Below, in pieces: positions 48,083-56,871 of a DNA stretch of 64,000 bases. The notes beneath the pieces were generated by a model. That model made no database searches. It was not told the DNA's origin and worked only from the letters and a program-made list of their open reading frames with translations. Within the stretch, counting starts at the first letter, position 1, and every line of letters begins with the position of its first letter. A program made the translations under genes and the position numbers. The DNA is from Anaerolineae bacterium (GTDB taxonomy: Bacteria; Chloroflexota; Anaerolineae; Aggregatilineales; Phototrophicaceae): positions 62,001 to 126,000 of the forward strand of contig JAFLCG010000010.1 in NCBI GenBank assembly GCA_017303635.1. The letters are read 5' to 3'.

Positions 48083-49707
48083 AAGAACAGGTTGCCAATC
48101 TGCGCATCGCGCTCATAATTTGCAATCAGCCAGTTATTGAGTTCAGTATACCGCTGAAGCAGCGTATTCGAATCCTCATGGATTCCCGTCACCCATGGCA
48201 TGTAATCCACCTGCGCCACGATGACATAGGGAGGCATGGCCGCCCATAACCCATCCACATGCTCCTGCTGCCATGCCGCCGGATACCACGATCCCACCAA
48301 CGGAAACTGGAAAATGAACCGTGTCGCCGGATTGAGCCCGCTCAGGTAGTAAATCTCCGGGCGGAAGCCCCAGATGGTCAGGCTATCTCCTGGTGCGACC
48401 CGCGCTCGAAGGTACTCGGCTACTTCTAGCGACTCGGACGCCACGAACTCCCCGGCCTGAAAGCCCTGATAGTACGTCCGCTGGTCGACCTGCCCGGTGA
48501 GGTAAGGCCAGGCCCGCCCCCAGAGATTGGCTACCAGAATCGTCAACAACAGGCTCCCCACCGCCCCATTGAACAGCCATCTAGTAGGGGCCTCGTCCGT
48601 TTCTGTGTAGGGGCGTACGGCTGTGCGCCCGACTGCCCTACGCCCAACCGCCATAATGATTTCCATCCCTACGCCACCCAGCAGCGCCAGCTGCGGCAGC
48701 ATCGGCAGCCAGTGGTAGTCATAGGCTTTGGCCTGGATGAGCATAATGGTGAGGCTGGTCAGCAGCCAGAGGAGGGTGATGAGTGAACCGTGACCGGTGG
48801 CTGGTGGCTGGTGATTAGGGATTGGCGAAGAAGCGGATAGTGGATGACTGATGGTTGGTAGCCGGTAGCTGGCAGCCTGCACAAACCCAATGCCCACTAA
48901 TACAAACAACAGTCCCCAGTGTGACCAGCGAAAGCCCAGCGCGGTGGTCAGGAGTGTCGAGAACTCGGCCCAGTTGAAAGTCAACGATGTGTATTGGGAA
49001 GTGACGCGGGCGCTCTCAATCAAATCTGGCATGGCCCCAAGGGCAAGTAAATAGACTGCAAAGCCGAGTCCGGTGGTCAGTAGTCCGAACAGAGCGGATA
49101 GCGAATAGCTGATAATGGGAAGTCGATTATGAGTTGTCCGGAGCCAGATGATAACTCCCAGAAGCGCAATGAACAGCACAAACGGATACTTGAACCAGAA
49201 GACGATCCCGGCCAAGGCTCCGGCGATGAACAGAAACAAGCGGGCACTGTGAGGTGAGCGATAGGCTGATTCGATTACGCAGGCCAACGCCAGGATCATC
49301 GGCAGCAGTACTAGCCCATCGTTCTGCGTCAGCGTCCAGAAGGTTTCGGTGAAGTAGAAGACGCCGAAGAGGAGCACCGCCCAGAAGCCTACCCACCGAC
49401 TGAACAAGCGTACCCCGATCCAGTACAGCCCAAGCAGCATACCGGGTACCAGCAGGTGATCGAGCGCCCGCAGTGCCGTCGTTGATTGCCCGAAGAGGCT
49501 CATCGCCCCGGCATACAGGTAAAAGACAGCAGGGGGTTTCGGATTCCACAGATCGCGGTAGGGAACACGACCCTGGAGCAATCCTCGCCCGATGGTGGCG
49601 AACTCGCCCTGATCGCGTCCCAGCGGATAGGTCAGCGTCGGCAGCGCTAGCAGAACGATGACCGCAATCAGCACCAGCACCGGCCAATGGCGGCGGGTCA
49701 GCTTCAT
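48064..49707 (-). CDS. Glycosyltransferase family 39-like membrane protein (ArnT/PMT type)
   Basis: A 547-residue polytopic membrane enzyme using a polyprenyl-phosphate sugar donor. The N-terminal loop GRDQGEFATIGRGLLQGRVPYRDLWNPKPPAVF has the catalytic-type acidic residue before the family P-x-PP segment; about ten TM helices follow and the C-terminal region is soluble. Three stretches look like intergenic repeats read in frame: the GGGCGTAC palindrome at 48611-48630 (GRTAVRP), 48788-48880 (PTISHPLSASSPIPNHQPPA), and 49090-49135 (RLPIISYSLSA). They fall in loops and keep the frame open. Confidence 0.82.
   Translation of the reverse strand: MKLTRRHWPVLVLIAVIVLLALPTLTYPLGRDQGEFATIGRGLLQGRVPYRDLWNPKPPAVFYLYAGAMSLFGQSTTALRALDHLLVPGMLLGLYWIGVRLFSRWVGFWAVLLFGVFYFTETFWTLTQNDGLVLLPMILALACVIESAYRSPHSARLFLFIAGALAGIVFWFKYPFVLFIALLGVIIWLRTTHNRLPIISYSLSALFGLLTTGLGFAVYLLALGAMPDLIESARVTSQYTSLTFNWAEFSTLLTTALGFRWSHWGLLFVLVGIGFVQAASYRLPTISHPLSASSPIPNHQPPATGHGSLITLLWLLTSLTIMLIQAKAYDYHWLPMLPQLALLGGVGMEIIMAVGRRAVGRTAVRPYTETDEAPTRWLFNGAVGSLLLTILVANLWGRAWPYLTGQVDQRTYYQGFQAGEFVASESLEVAEYLRARVAPGDSLTIWGFRPEIYYLSGLNPATRFIFQFPLVGSWYPAAWQQEHVDGLWAAMPPYVIVAQVDYMPWVTGIHEDSNTLLQRYTELNNWLIANYERDAQIGNLFLWKRKS
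48611..48630 (+). repeat. REP-like palindrome inside the GT39 gene
   Basis: GTAG then GGGCGTAC-GGCT-GTGCGCCC, an 8-bp stem with one G-T pair and a 4-base loop, same family as 12266. It is read in frame on the minus strand. Confidence 0.65.
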
Positions 49708-50030
49708 CGACCGCTCGCAATCTGGACGATCAGCAGCGCAATCACGACCGAGAGGCCGAGCAGGACAAACACAACCAGTCGCCCGCTGCGCTGGGCATCG
49801 CTCAGGCCGGATTGCTCAACCGTCACGTTGCCCAAAATATCGACGTAGAAATCGAGGTTGGTGCGTCCACGCGTCAGCCGCGCCATATAGTCATGCCCGG
49901 TGATCTTTACCCAGCCGGATTCCGGGTCATCCCAATGCTCGCCCAGCCGGGCGCGGATTGCCGTTTCCAGCAACCTACGTGCTTGTTCCGGCGGGATGGG
50001 ATCGAGTTGGTCAGTGGGTGGAGTCGTCAT
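49704..50030 (-). CDS. Small C-tail-anchored membrane protein (hypothetical)
   Basis: A 108-residue protein. The soluble N-terminus (QARRLLETAIRARLGEHWDDPESGWV, DYMARLTRGRTNLDFYVDILG) is followed by a single C-terminal TM (VVFVLLGLSVVIALLIVQIA). Its stop overlaps the GT39 start by four bases (ATGA-type), so both genes are translated as a unit. The family is not recognised. Start ATG 50030 is preferred; the frame continues upstream to 50072 without a better site. Confidence 0.7.
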   Translation of the reverse strand: MTTPPTDQLDPIPPEQARRLLETAIRARLGEHWDDPESGWVKITGHDYMARLTRGRTNLDFYVDILGNVTVEQSGLSDAQRSGRLVVFVLLGLSVVIALLIVQIASGR

Positions 50031-50349
50031 AGGGTTATAGCATTCGATAGTGGTCTTTGGTGCGTGGATCAATAGTCGATAGCCGATAGTCGATAGTCAA
50101 GAGAGAGTTCAGAGTACAGAAGTGCCTAGTGAAGTGTTGGTTGTTGGAAGCCGGTGCCCTGAAGAACATTGCTGCCCGGTGAAATATTAAAATCAGATGA
50201 GAATCCCAATCTCGTAAATCCGATCCATACCTTTCTGGCGAATCTATGGACGAACCACGACGTCAGGGTTCGGTAAGTCGCTCTCCGGCCAGAGAGCCAA
50301 CCGTTCGCAAGGCATCAATCACACATCTGTTCTGGAGGAAACCCTTACC
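50031..50349. other. Intergenic region before the ferritin-like gene
   Basis: A 319-base space without a gene. It starts with short tandem motifs built on GATAG(T/C)CGATAG (50073-50099). A small hairpin GCTCTC-CGGCCA-GAGAGC lies at 50280-50297 before the ribosome binding site GGAGGAAA (50335-50342). The promoter is not clear. Confidence 0.5.
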
Positions 50350-51093
50350 ATGTCCCAGCTTTCCCGTCGTTCCCTGCTGAAGGGCAGCCTGGCTGCCGGT
50401 CTGATGAGCGCTGCTTCGCTTGGTGGCTTCAACGCCGTTTTCGGTTTCAGCCGTGTTCTCGGTCAGGCGATGGAAGATGATAGCGTGGAAACCATCATCA
50501 ATCTGGCAGCCACCGCCGAACTGTTCGCCACCACCCACTACTATGCGGCTATCCAGAATGCTGCCGCCCTGGGACTCGATGAAGGTGGTGTCAACTACAT
50601 GAAGGCCGGTATGATCGCTGAAGCCGATCACTACGATCTGTTGGCCAGCCTTGGCGCAGTGCCGGTGGTGACCGAGTTCTATGTGCCGGAAACGCTGTTC
50701 AGCGATGCTGCCGTGTTTGCGGCCACCACTGAAGTTGCCGAAACCACCTTCGTCGGTGCCTATCTAGGTGCGACCCGCATCTTCTCGAAGAATGGGCAAC
50801 CGAACTTCGCAGTGACCACCGCGCAAATCGCTGCAGTGGAAGCTGAACACCGCCTGTTCGCCCGCCAGCTCCAGCGCCTGCTGCCGAATAATCTTTCCTA
50901 CGCTCAGTTCCTCTATAACAATGTCTCGGAAGCTGTTCCGGTTCTGCAGCCCTTCCTGGATGGCAGCGGCGAAGGGTTCATTGGCCCGGTCACCCCGCCG
51001 ACCGCCCAGCAGATTGCCGCCGTTCGCGCCGATGCCGGTATGATCGGTTACAACACCGAGTCGATGCCTTACGCCGCCATCGCCGCAATGTAG
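50350..51093 (+). CDS. Tat-exported ferritin-like domain protein
   Basis: A 247-residue protein. The twin-arginine signal MSQLSRRSLLKGSLAAGLMSAASLGG exports a folded protein, followed by a ferritin_2-type four-helix bundle: AATAELFATTHYYAAIQ, MKAGMIAEADHYDLLASLG, ATTEVAETTFVGAYLGA, QIAAVEAEHRLFARQLQRLL. Glu and E..H pairs on alternate helices could form a di-iron site. The function of such exported ferritin-like proteins is not established. GGAGG lies about ten bases upstream. Its own terminator follows. Confidence 0.83.
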   Translation: MSQLSRRSLLKGSLAAGLMSAASLGGFNAVFGFSRVLGQAMEDDSVETIINLAATAELFATTHYYAAIQNAAALGLDEGGVNYMKAGMIAEADHYDLLASLGAVPVVTEFYVPETLFSDAAVFAATTEVAETTFVGAYLGATRIFSKNGQPNFAVTTAQIAAVEAEHRLFARQLQRLLPNNLSYAQFLYNNVSEAVPVLQPFLDGSGEGFIGPVTPPTAQQIAAVRADAGMIGYNTESMPYAAIAAM

Positions 51094-51125
51094 TTCAATT
51101 AATCGACTGCTGCTCAGACGAATCT

Positions 51126-51154
51126 GCCCGGTTGGATGCCATATCCAATCGGGC
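51126..51154 (+). terminator. Hairpin terminator after the ferritin-like gene
   Basis: GCCCGGTTGGAT (51126-51137) pairs with ATCCAATCGGGC (51143-51154), 12 bp with one G-T pair and a 5-base loop. GGTTTGATT follows. Confidence 0.65.
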
Positions 51155-51223
51155 GGTTTGATTCAGGGACTTTTATACCCCCAGTTATTGGGGGAGTGCC
51201 CCGGCAAAGAAGCAAAAATCTCC

Positions 51224-51229
51224 TATAAT
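51224..51229 (+). promoter_or_regulatory. -10 box of the NfeD-stomatin operon
   Basis: A perfect TATAAT about 39 bases upstream of the nfeD start. No good -35 lies 17 bases away. A CCCCCA/TGGGGG hairpin lies just upstream (51177-51193). Confidence 0.45.
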
Positions 51230-51267
51230 GAACATATATGTGAGCTGTAATGTTATGGGAGGGTGTT

Positions 51268-51915
51268 GTGGAAACGCTGAGCGCCTTTCTGGCCGATCCC
51301 AACCTGATCTATCTCGTGATTGTCTTTGGGTTATGGGCCGGGGTGACGGCTGCCTATATTCCTGGCACTGGCATTGTCGAAGTCATCGCTGTGGTCTTAC
51401 TGGGCGGTTCACTGCTCATGATGGCTGGCCTGCCAGTGAGCTGGTGGGCGGCACTGCTCATCATAGCCGGTGTCCTCGGATTCCTCATGGTGCCATTTCT
51501 CAATCAAAAGTGGGCGCGGATTGCCCCGCTGGGATTGATCGCGCAGGCGGTGGGCGGCTTGCTGCTCTTCCCCAACTTCGCGGTTTCCTGGATTTTGATC
51601 GGCCTGACCATCAGCATGGGGTTTGCTTATCACCAGTATGCTCTCGTCCCCCTGTTGAAGCGTAGCCGCGACCAGAAAGCGGTGATTGATGATAACGGCA
51701 ACCTGCTGGGTGCCAGTGGGCGTGTCATGAAGACATTCGATCCGGTAGGGCAGCGCTTTAGCGGACCAGTGAATGTGCGAGGAGAAACGTGGACAGCTAC
51801 CAGCGAGAAGCCCCTGGACCGCGGGGATGATGTGGTGGTGGTTGAACGCGATGGTTTGAGTGTTTTAGTCGAGGGTGTGAAGCATAAGCAGACGCCCGCA
51901 ACCGAGGAAGCCTAA
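51268..51915 (+). CDS. NfeD-family membrane protein
   Basis: A 215-residue protein. An N-terminal region with about four TM helices (LIYLVIVFGLWAGVTAAYIPG to WILIGLTISMGFAYHQYAL) is followed by a C-terminal OB-fold (GASGRVMKTFDPVGQRFSG, GETWTATSEKPLDRGDDVVVVERDGLSVLVE), the diagnostic NfeD module. It lacks the N-terminal ClpP-like protease of long NfeD. GTG 51268 has GGGAGG six bases upstream, preferred to ATG 51250. The stomatin gene starts three bases after its stop, the well-known NfeD-stomatin pairing in membrane microdomain maintenance. Confidence 0.87.
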   Translation: METLSAFLADPNLIYLVIVFGLWAGVTAAYIPGTGIVEVIAVVLLGGSLLMMAGLPVSWWAALLIIAGVLGFLMVPFLNQKWARIAPLGLIAQAVGGLLLFPNFAVSWILIGLTISMGFAYHQYALVPLLKRSRDQKAVIDDNGNLLGASGRVMKTFDPVGQRFSGPVNVRGETWTATSEKPLDRGDDVVVVERDGLSVLVEGVKHKQTPATEEA

Positions 51916-51918
51916 CTC

Positions 51919-52872
51919 ATGGAAGAACTGAATCAACTCATTGCGAATAGCTCGATAGTCATCATCATTCTTGTCGTTCTGTTCATTTTCTGGTTGCTGA
52001 CGCGGCTCATCCGGGTCGTGCCAGAGACTGAACGGTTGGTGGTGCTCTCGCTTGGTCGTTATGCCGGGACGAGAGGGCCGGGCATTGTCATCGTTATCCC
52101 GGTTATTGAGCAAGCCCGCCGGGTCGATATTCGGGAAAGCTTTCTGGATATTCCGTCACAGACGGCTATCACCAAGGATAACGCTCCCATCGACATCGAC
52201 TTTCTAGTGTACTACCGCGTGGTCGATCCTAAACTCGCCGTGCTGCAAGTGGATAACGTGGTCAGTGCCGCTGTCAATATCGCTACTACTACCCTCCGTG
52301 CCGTCCTTGGTGATATTTCGCTCGATGATGTGCTGGCAAAGCGTGAACAGATCAACGATACGCTGCGCCTCAAACTCGACGAAATTACAGAGCGCTGGGG
52401 CATGAAAGTCACCACCGTTGAAATCCGCGAGATCAAGCCGCCGCGGGAAGTGCAGGATGCCATGAACCGGCAGATGACCGCCGAGCGTGAACGGCGTGCC
52501 ACGGTTACCCGCGCCAGCGGTGAGCGTGAAGCCTCGATTGCTGTGGCTGAAGGCGATAAGCAGGCTGCCATCCTCAAAGCAGAAGGTGTCAAACAATCAT
52601 CGATCCTCACGGCAGAAGGTGAACGGCAGGCGCAATTGTTACGGGCGCAGGGTTTTGCGGCCAGCTTGCAGGCCATTGATGCGATGGCGAAGGATGCGGG
52701 GGCCAATACGCTCATGCTCCAGTATCTGGAAGCTCTCAAAACCGTTGGGTCCAGCGAGTCCACCAAATTTGTTATTCCGATGGAATTGTTGACGATGGCG
52801 CAGCAGGTCGCAGGCAAGATCGCTGCATCTGATAGCCCAGCATCGGGCGCCAACGGCAAGCCTGGCGAGTAA
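51919..52872 (+). CDS. SPFH/band-7 protein (stomatin/QmcA-like)
   Basis: A 317-residue membrane-anchored protein. One N-terminal TM (SIVIIILVVLFIFWLLTRLI) is followed by the SPFH domain (VVPETERLVVLSLGRYAGTRGPGIVIVIPVI, DIPSQTAITKDNAPIDIDFLVYYRV, LDDVLAKREQINDTLR, WGMKVTTVEIREIKPPREV). A long Ala/Glu-rich coiled coil (ERERRATVTRASGEREASI...) drives oligomerisation. It partners with the NfeD protein encoded upstream. The C-terminal Gly/Ser tail is disordered. Confidence 0.94.
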   Translation: MEELNQLIANSSIVIIILVVLFIFWLLTRLIRVVPETERLVVLSLGRYAGTRGPGIVIVIPVIEQARRVDIRESFLDIPSQTAITKDNAPIDIDFLVYYRVVDPKLAVLQVDNVVSAAVNIATTTLRAVLGDISLDDVLAKREQINDTLRLKLDEITERWGMKVTTVEIREIKPPREVQDAMNRQMTAERERRATVTRASGEREASIAVAEGDKQAAILKAEGVKQSSILTAEGERQAQLLRAQGFAASLQAIDAMAKDAGANTLMLQYLEALKTVGSSESTKFVIPMELLTMAQQVAGKIAASDSPASGANGKPGE

Positions 52873-53004
52873 TCGAAGCCATCCAGTGGATGAACGCCCT
52901 GTTGACTAAGGCCACAGGGCGTTTTGATTTCCTTCCGGCTTGCGTAGACTAAAGCGTGTTAGAGTATGTGTAACAAATCCTCTTGGTTGTAATCTCGGAT
53001 TTTT

Positions 53005-54819
53005 ATGGATACGACTACCCAACAAATTGATGTTCTCAATGCCGCTGCCTGGGAAAAGCGCAACGTGCAGGTTGAAGCTACGCTGCTCGAAAGCCAGCAA
53101 ACCTATGACCTGGCTGAAAAGGCCCACTACCTTAGGGGTATGGCGGACTCGCTCCGTAACCAGGCCGAGGCACTGCGCCAAATGGATCGCTCGGGAGAGG
53201 CGCTGCCCGTGGGGCAGAGAGCGATCAAGTTCTATGAGCAATTGGGGGACGAACGCAATCGCCTGTTAGTCATCATAACCCTGAGCGCCATCTATGATCG
53301 ATTGGGGAACGCGCCTATGGCGCTCCAATATGGGTTAGATGGCAAGCGTATTCTCCGGCAGGTCGATGACCCGGCTCTAGCCGCCAAACTCTACAACATA
53401 CTGGGCTTTATCCACGATGAGATGAAGGATTTTCCCCAGGCGATTGAACATTATCAGCAGGCGTTGGATTATCTAGAGGGCGGTGCAGACCCAAGTCTGA
53501 TGGGCAAGGTTCTGAACAACCTAGCATGGACTTTTGTTGAGCAAGCCCGCTTTGACGACGCCTTGCCCCTGGCGGAACGCGGCTATCAAATGCTGGTCGA
53601 TCAGGGGGCCGTCCTCGATCAACCGGCCGTCCTGCATACCATTGGCTGCATTCATAAGGCTGCGGGCAACCTTGAACGGGCGCTCGATTGCTTTGATCAG
53701 GTCTTGAAACATGAGGAAATCGACCATGACTCCGAGAGCGCCATTGTCTGCCTCACGGATATGAGCCGCATATACCGGGCACAGGGGGATATTGATAATT
53801 CTCTGACCTATCTGGAGCAGGCATTGACGCTGGCAGACCAGGAGGCGGCTGTAGCCTATCTGCCGGAAATCCACGCCGAGTATGCCGATCTTTACGAGGC
53901 CAAAGGGGACTTTGCCAACGCGCTCAAGCACCATCGTTTGTTTCATCAGTACCATACGGCTCAATTTAATGAGCAATCGGACCAGCGCATGCAAGACCTG
54001 GTCGTTATGCATGAGGTCGAAACAGCTCGCCTGGAGTCACTTGCTCAGTTTCAGAAGAATCAAGCGCTGGAACTGGAGATTGTTCAGAATGAGCGGATGA
54101 TTGACGATCTGGAATCCTATGCCGGGACTGTCGCACATGATCTCAAAAATCCTATCGGATTGCTTCAGATGTATGCCTATCTGCTTCAAACCGACCTGGA
54201 AGGACGGCTTGAGCCGTCTCACATGGAAGCGATCGAAGGGATTGCTGCTACAACGGAGAAGATGCTCCATATCGTCGAAGGCCTGCTGACACTCGCCCAG
54301 ACCCGTCGTGACCAGGTTTTGGCACAACCCCTGAATATGAACCAGATCGTGATTGAAGCCCAAAATCGTTTGCAGGAGACCATCGAACGCAGCGGGGCTC
54401 AAGTTCATATTCAACCGAATCTGATCTCTGCACTCGGCCATGCCGACTGGGTCGAAGCTGTATGGGTGAATTATCTTTCCAACGCTATCAAATATGGAGG
54501 GCAACCACCTCAGGTATTCATCAGCAGTCACCTCCAGCCGGATGGACTTGTTCAATATCGTGTCGAAGACAATGGGGCTGGTATCAAGCCGGAACAACGC
54601 CAGCAGGTGTTTCAGAAATTTGAACGGTTGGGCCGGCGCACCATTGAAGGACATGGATTGGGACTGTCTATCGTCAAAACCGTAGTGGAAAAGCTGGCAG
54701 GGCAGGTCGGTATTGAAGATCGGCCCGATGGTCAGAGCGGAAGTTGCTTCACATTCACGCTTCCAGCCATTCCAGAGCAAGATTCCGTATCCTTGGCGGA
54801 GGTCAGGAGTCAGGTATGA
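53005..54819 (+). CDS. TPR-domain sensor histidine kinase
   Basis: A 604-residue cytosolic kinase. Residues about 10-330 hold at least seven TPR units (AAKLYNILGFIHDEMKDFPQAIEHYQQAL, GKVLNNLAWTFVEQARFDDALPLAERG, CLTDMSRIYRAQGDIDNSLTYLEQAL). A linking coiled coil precedes the DHp H-box GTVAHDLKNPIG and a HATPase domain with NYLSNAIKYG (N-box), VEDNGAGI (G1) and GHGLGLSIVKTV (G2). Unlike the kinase at 10374 its phospho-acceptor motif is canonical. It overlaps the SRPBCC gene by four bases. No response regulator is adjacent. Confidence 0.9.
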   Translation: MDTTTQQIDVLNAAAWEKRNVQVEATLLESQQTYDLAEKAHYLRGMADSLRNQAEALRQMDRSGEALPVGQRAIKFYEQLGDERNRLLVIITLSAIYDRLGNAPMALQYGLDGKRILRQVDDPALAAKLYNILGFIHDEMKDFPQAIEHYQQALDYLEGGADPSLMGKVLNNLAWTFVEQARFDDALPLAERGYQMLVDQGAVLDQPAVLHTIGCIHKAAGNLERALDCFDQVLKHEEIDHDSESAIVCLTDMSRIYRAQGDIDNSLTYLEQALTLADQEAAVAYLPEIHAEYADLYEAKGDFANALKHHRLFHQYHTAQFNEQSDQRMQDLVVMHEVETARLESLAQFQKNQALELEIVQNERMIDDLESYAGTVAHDLKNPIGLLQMYAYLLQTDLEGRLEPSHMEAIEGIAATTEKMLHIVEGLLTLAQTRRDQVLAQPLNMNQIVIEAQNRLQETIERSGAQVHIQPNLISALGHADWVEAVWVNYLSNAIKYGGQPPQVFISSHLQPDGLVQYRVEDNGAGIKPEQRQQVFQKFERLGRRTIEGHGLGLSIVKTVVEKLAGQVGIEDRPDGQSGSCFTFTLPAIPEQDSVSLAEVRSQV

Positions 54820-55217
54820 CGTACATCGAAAAAGTTATCCTGATTGATGCGCCTATTCAGCGGGTCTGGGGGGCAATTACCAACCCGGACGATATGGGCG
54901 AGTGGATGTTTGATGAAACAGTCATCATCAATTTGCAGCCTGGTGGTGAGTACGCCGTTTTTGACCAGCAGACCACTGGCCTTTTTAGCATCATTGAAGC
55001 ACCTTACCTGGTGGAATATACCTGGCGACAGGCGACCTGGCCGCTGGAATGGCCCGATTCCATTGTGCGCTGGGAGTTGACCCCACAAGGGGAACAAACT
55101 CAGGTGAGGCTGCTACATGGCAATTTCCCCACTGATGACGAACTGAGGGGACATGATGCTGGTTGGGATACCTACTGGCTCGGGCCGATGAAAGACTGGT
55201 TGGAGGATGTGGTATAG
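54816..55217 (+). CDS. SRPBCC (AHSA1/START-like) domain protein
   Basis: A 133-residue single-domain protein with the hydrophobic-ligand-binding SRPBCC fold: TYIEKVILIDAPIQRVWGAITNPDDMGEWMF at the start, a central LEYTWR-like strand (YLVEYTWRQATWP) and GEQTQVRLLHGNFP, then a C-terminal helix DTYWLGPMKDWLEDVV. Ligand unknown. ATG 54816 overlaps the stop of the kinase gene (ATGA) and AGGAG precedes it, so it is translated with the kinase and might be part of its signalling. Confidence 0.83.
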   Translation: MTYIEKVILIDAPIQRVWGAITNPDDMGEWMFDETVIINLQPGGEYAVFDQQTTGLFSIIEAPYLVEYTWRQATWPLEWPDSIVRWELTPQGEQTQVRLLHGNFPTDDELRGHDAGWDTYWLGPMKDWLEDVV

Positions 55218-55271
55218 TCGGAATGCAGAGTGGTGCAGCCCGGGGTGTATTTACCCCTCCAAGAGGTAGTT

Positions 55272-56783
55272 ATGACCTCCATTTTCATCAGTTATGACCG
55301 GGATAACAAACCCTTCATTCAGGAACTGGCGGGAAAGCTGCGCCGGGTCTATGACGAAGTCTGGTTTGATCAGGATTTGCTTGGTGGCCAGAACTGGGCC
55401 GATGAGATCCGGCGGCAGATCGAGCGGGCGGACATTTTTATGTTCATGCTCTCCGCCGAGTCTGTTCACTCACAGTATTGCAAGCTCGAATTTGATGAGG
55501 CCAAGAAGCTCAAGAAGCCTATCCTACCTGTCAAAATCAATAACGTGGAACCACCGGGATTTCTCCACGAATATCAGTATGTGGATATGTCCACCGGCAA
55601 TATCACTGCGGATAATGTGACTGAACTCACTGCCGCCCTGAACCGTATTGTTGACCGGATGACGAGGGCGCTGCGGGCGCAGCAGGATATTCTGCTCAAG
55701 CAGCGGCGGCGCTCGGTACGCTTACGCTGGATCGCTCTTGCTATTCTGTTGGCAGTGCTGCTGGGTGCGGTGGGCCTGGTCCGGGCGCAGTTGCCACCCT
55801 TTGAAGGCGAAATCGGCTATGTTTCCCGCGATGGCACGAACCTGCAGGGGCGCCTCTTGCAGGGGGGACTAAACGGGCTATCCCGCAATCTTTTGCAGGA
55901 TAATCCGCGGACTCTCCCCAATGTGTTACTGACCGATGGCACGCCCTTTGCCATTTCCCCGGATGGTGCACAAGTAGCTTTTGTATCTTCCCGAATTGGC
56001 GGCGATGCCGAAATCTACGTGATGGATATCGAGGGCGGCAATCTGCGCCAACTCACTGATAATCGCTTTGACGACAACAGTCCAAGTTGGTCGCCGGATG
56101 GCCGTCTGATTGCTTTTACCTCCAACCGTGAGCGCAACTGGGAACTCTACACACTGGCAGTAGACAATCCATCTACGGTAGTTAACCTGACCAATAATCG
56201 AGATCGGGACGAAAAATACCCGTCCTGGTCACCCGATGGTTCGCTCATTGCCTTCAGTGGTCGGGATCGCTCCGGTGCCGAGGCGAACTGGGATATTTTT
56301 ATCATGGGCGCAGATGGCACCGCGGTCACTAACTTGACCAATAACCCGGCTGACGATCAATTTCCGTCGTGGTCGCCGAATGGGGAGCGCCTGGTCTTTG
56401 AATCCACGCGTGGCAGCCCGGCTAGTACCGCACCTGCTGCTCAGTTTAGTATCCTCAGTCCGCGGGCAGAGATTGCTGCAACTCCGATTCCAGGACAATC
56501 TTTGCTCGAAGATAACTGTACCTGTGATGTACCTAATACCAATCGGGACATCTTCATTACCGACCTGAGCGGAATATCCCTGACCTGGCTCATCCAGAGC
56601 CCGAATATCGATGACCGCTACCCTACGTTTTCGCCGGATGGGAATTACGTGGTCTTTAGTTCGGATCGGGCAGGCGACCTCGATATTTACATCGTAGATG
56701 TGCGTGGGGATGGCCGGGAATTGGTGCTGTTGACCGATGACGGGATCGAAGCCGATGACTTCTTCCCGGTGTGGTTCCGCTAA
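55272..56783 (+). CDS. TIR domain - transmembrane - PD40 beta-propeller protein
   Basis: A 503-residue protein. An N-terminal TIR domain (MTSIFISYDRD, FDQDLLGGQNWADEI, SQYCKLEFDEA with Glu73 at the NADase position) is followed by a basic linker and one TM at about residues 153-171 (WIALAILLAVLLGAVGLV). An extracytoplasmic propeller then has PSWSPDG units and VFSSDRAGDLDIYIVD. The basic residues place the TIR domain in the cytosol. GAGG lies six bases upstream of the ATG at 55272. The next gene encodes a secreted paralogous propeller. Function unknown; transmembrane signalling is the obvious hypothesis. Confidence 0.84.
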   Translation: MTSIFISYDRDNKPFIQELAGKLRRVYDEVWFDQDLLGGQNWADEIRRQIERADIFMFMLSAESVHSQYCKLEFDEAKKLKKPILPVKINNVEPPGFLHEYQYVDMSTGNITADNVTELTAALNRIVDRMTRALRAQQDILLKQRRRSVRLRWIALAILLAVLLGAVGLVRAQLPPFEGEIGYVSRDGTNLQGRLLQGGLNGLSRNLLQDNPRTLPNVLLTDGTPFAISPDGAQVAFVSSRIGGDAEIYVMDIEGGNLRQLTDNRFDDNSPSWSPDGRLIAFTSNRERNWELYTLAVDNPSTVVNLTNNRDRDEKYPSWSPDGSLIAFSGRDRSGAEANWDIFIMGADGTAVTNLTNNPADDQFPSWSPNGERLVFESTRGSPASTAPAAQFSILSPRAEIAATPIPGQSLLEDNCTCDVPNTNRDIFITDLSGISLTWLIQSPNIDDRYPTFSPDGNYVVFSSDRAGDLDIYIVDVRGDGRELVLLTDDGIEADDFFPVWFR

Positions 56784-56871
56784 AGAACCCCCGCTTATGG
56801 GGGTGTTGACGGCAGCGTAGATAGCGGATGATTAGAGGAATAGGGGCATATTGCCCCAGGGTGGAAAGACC

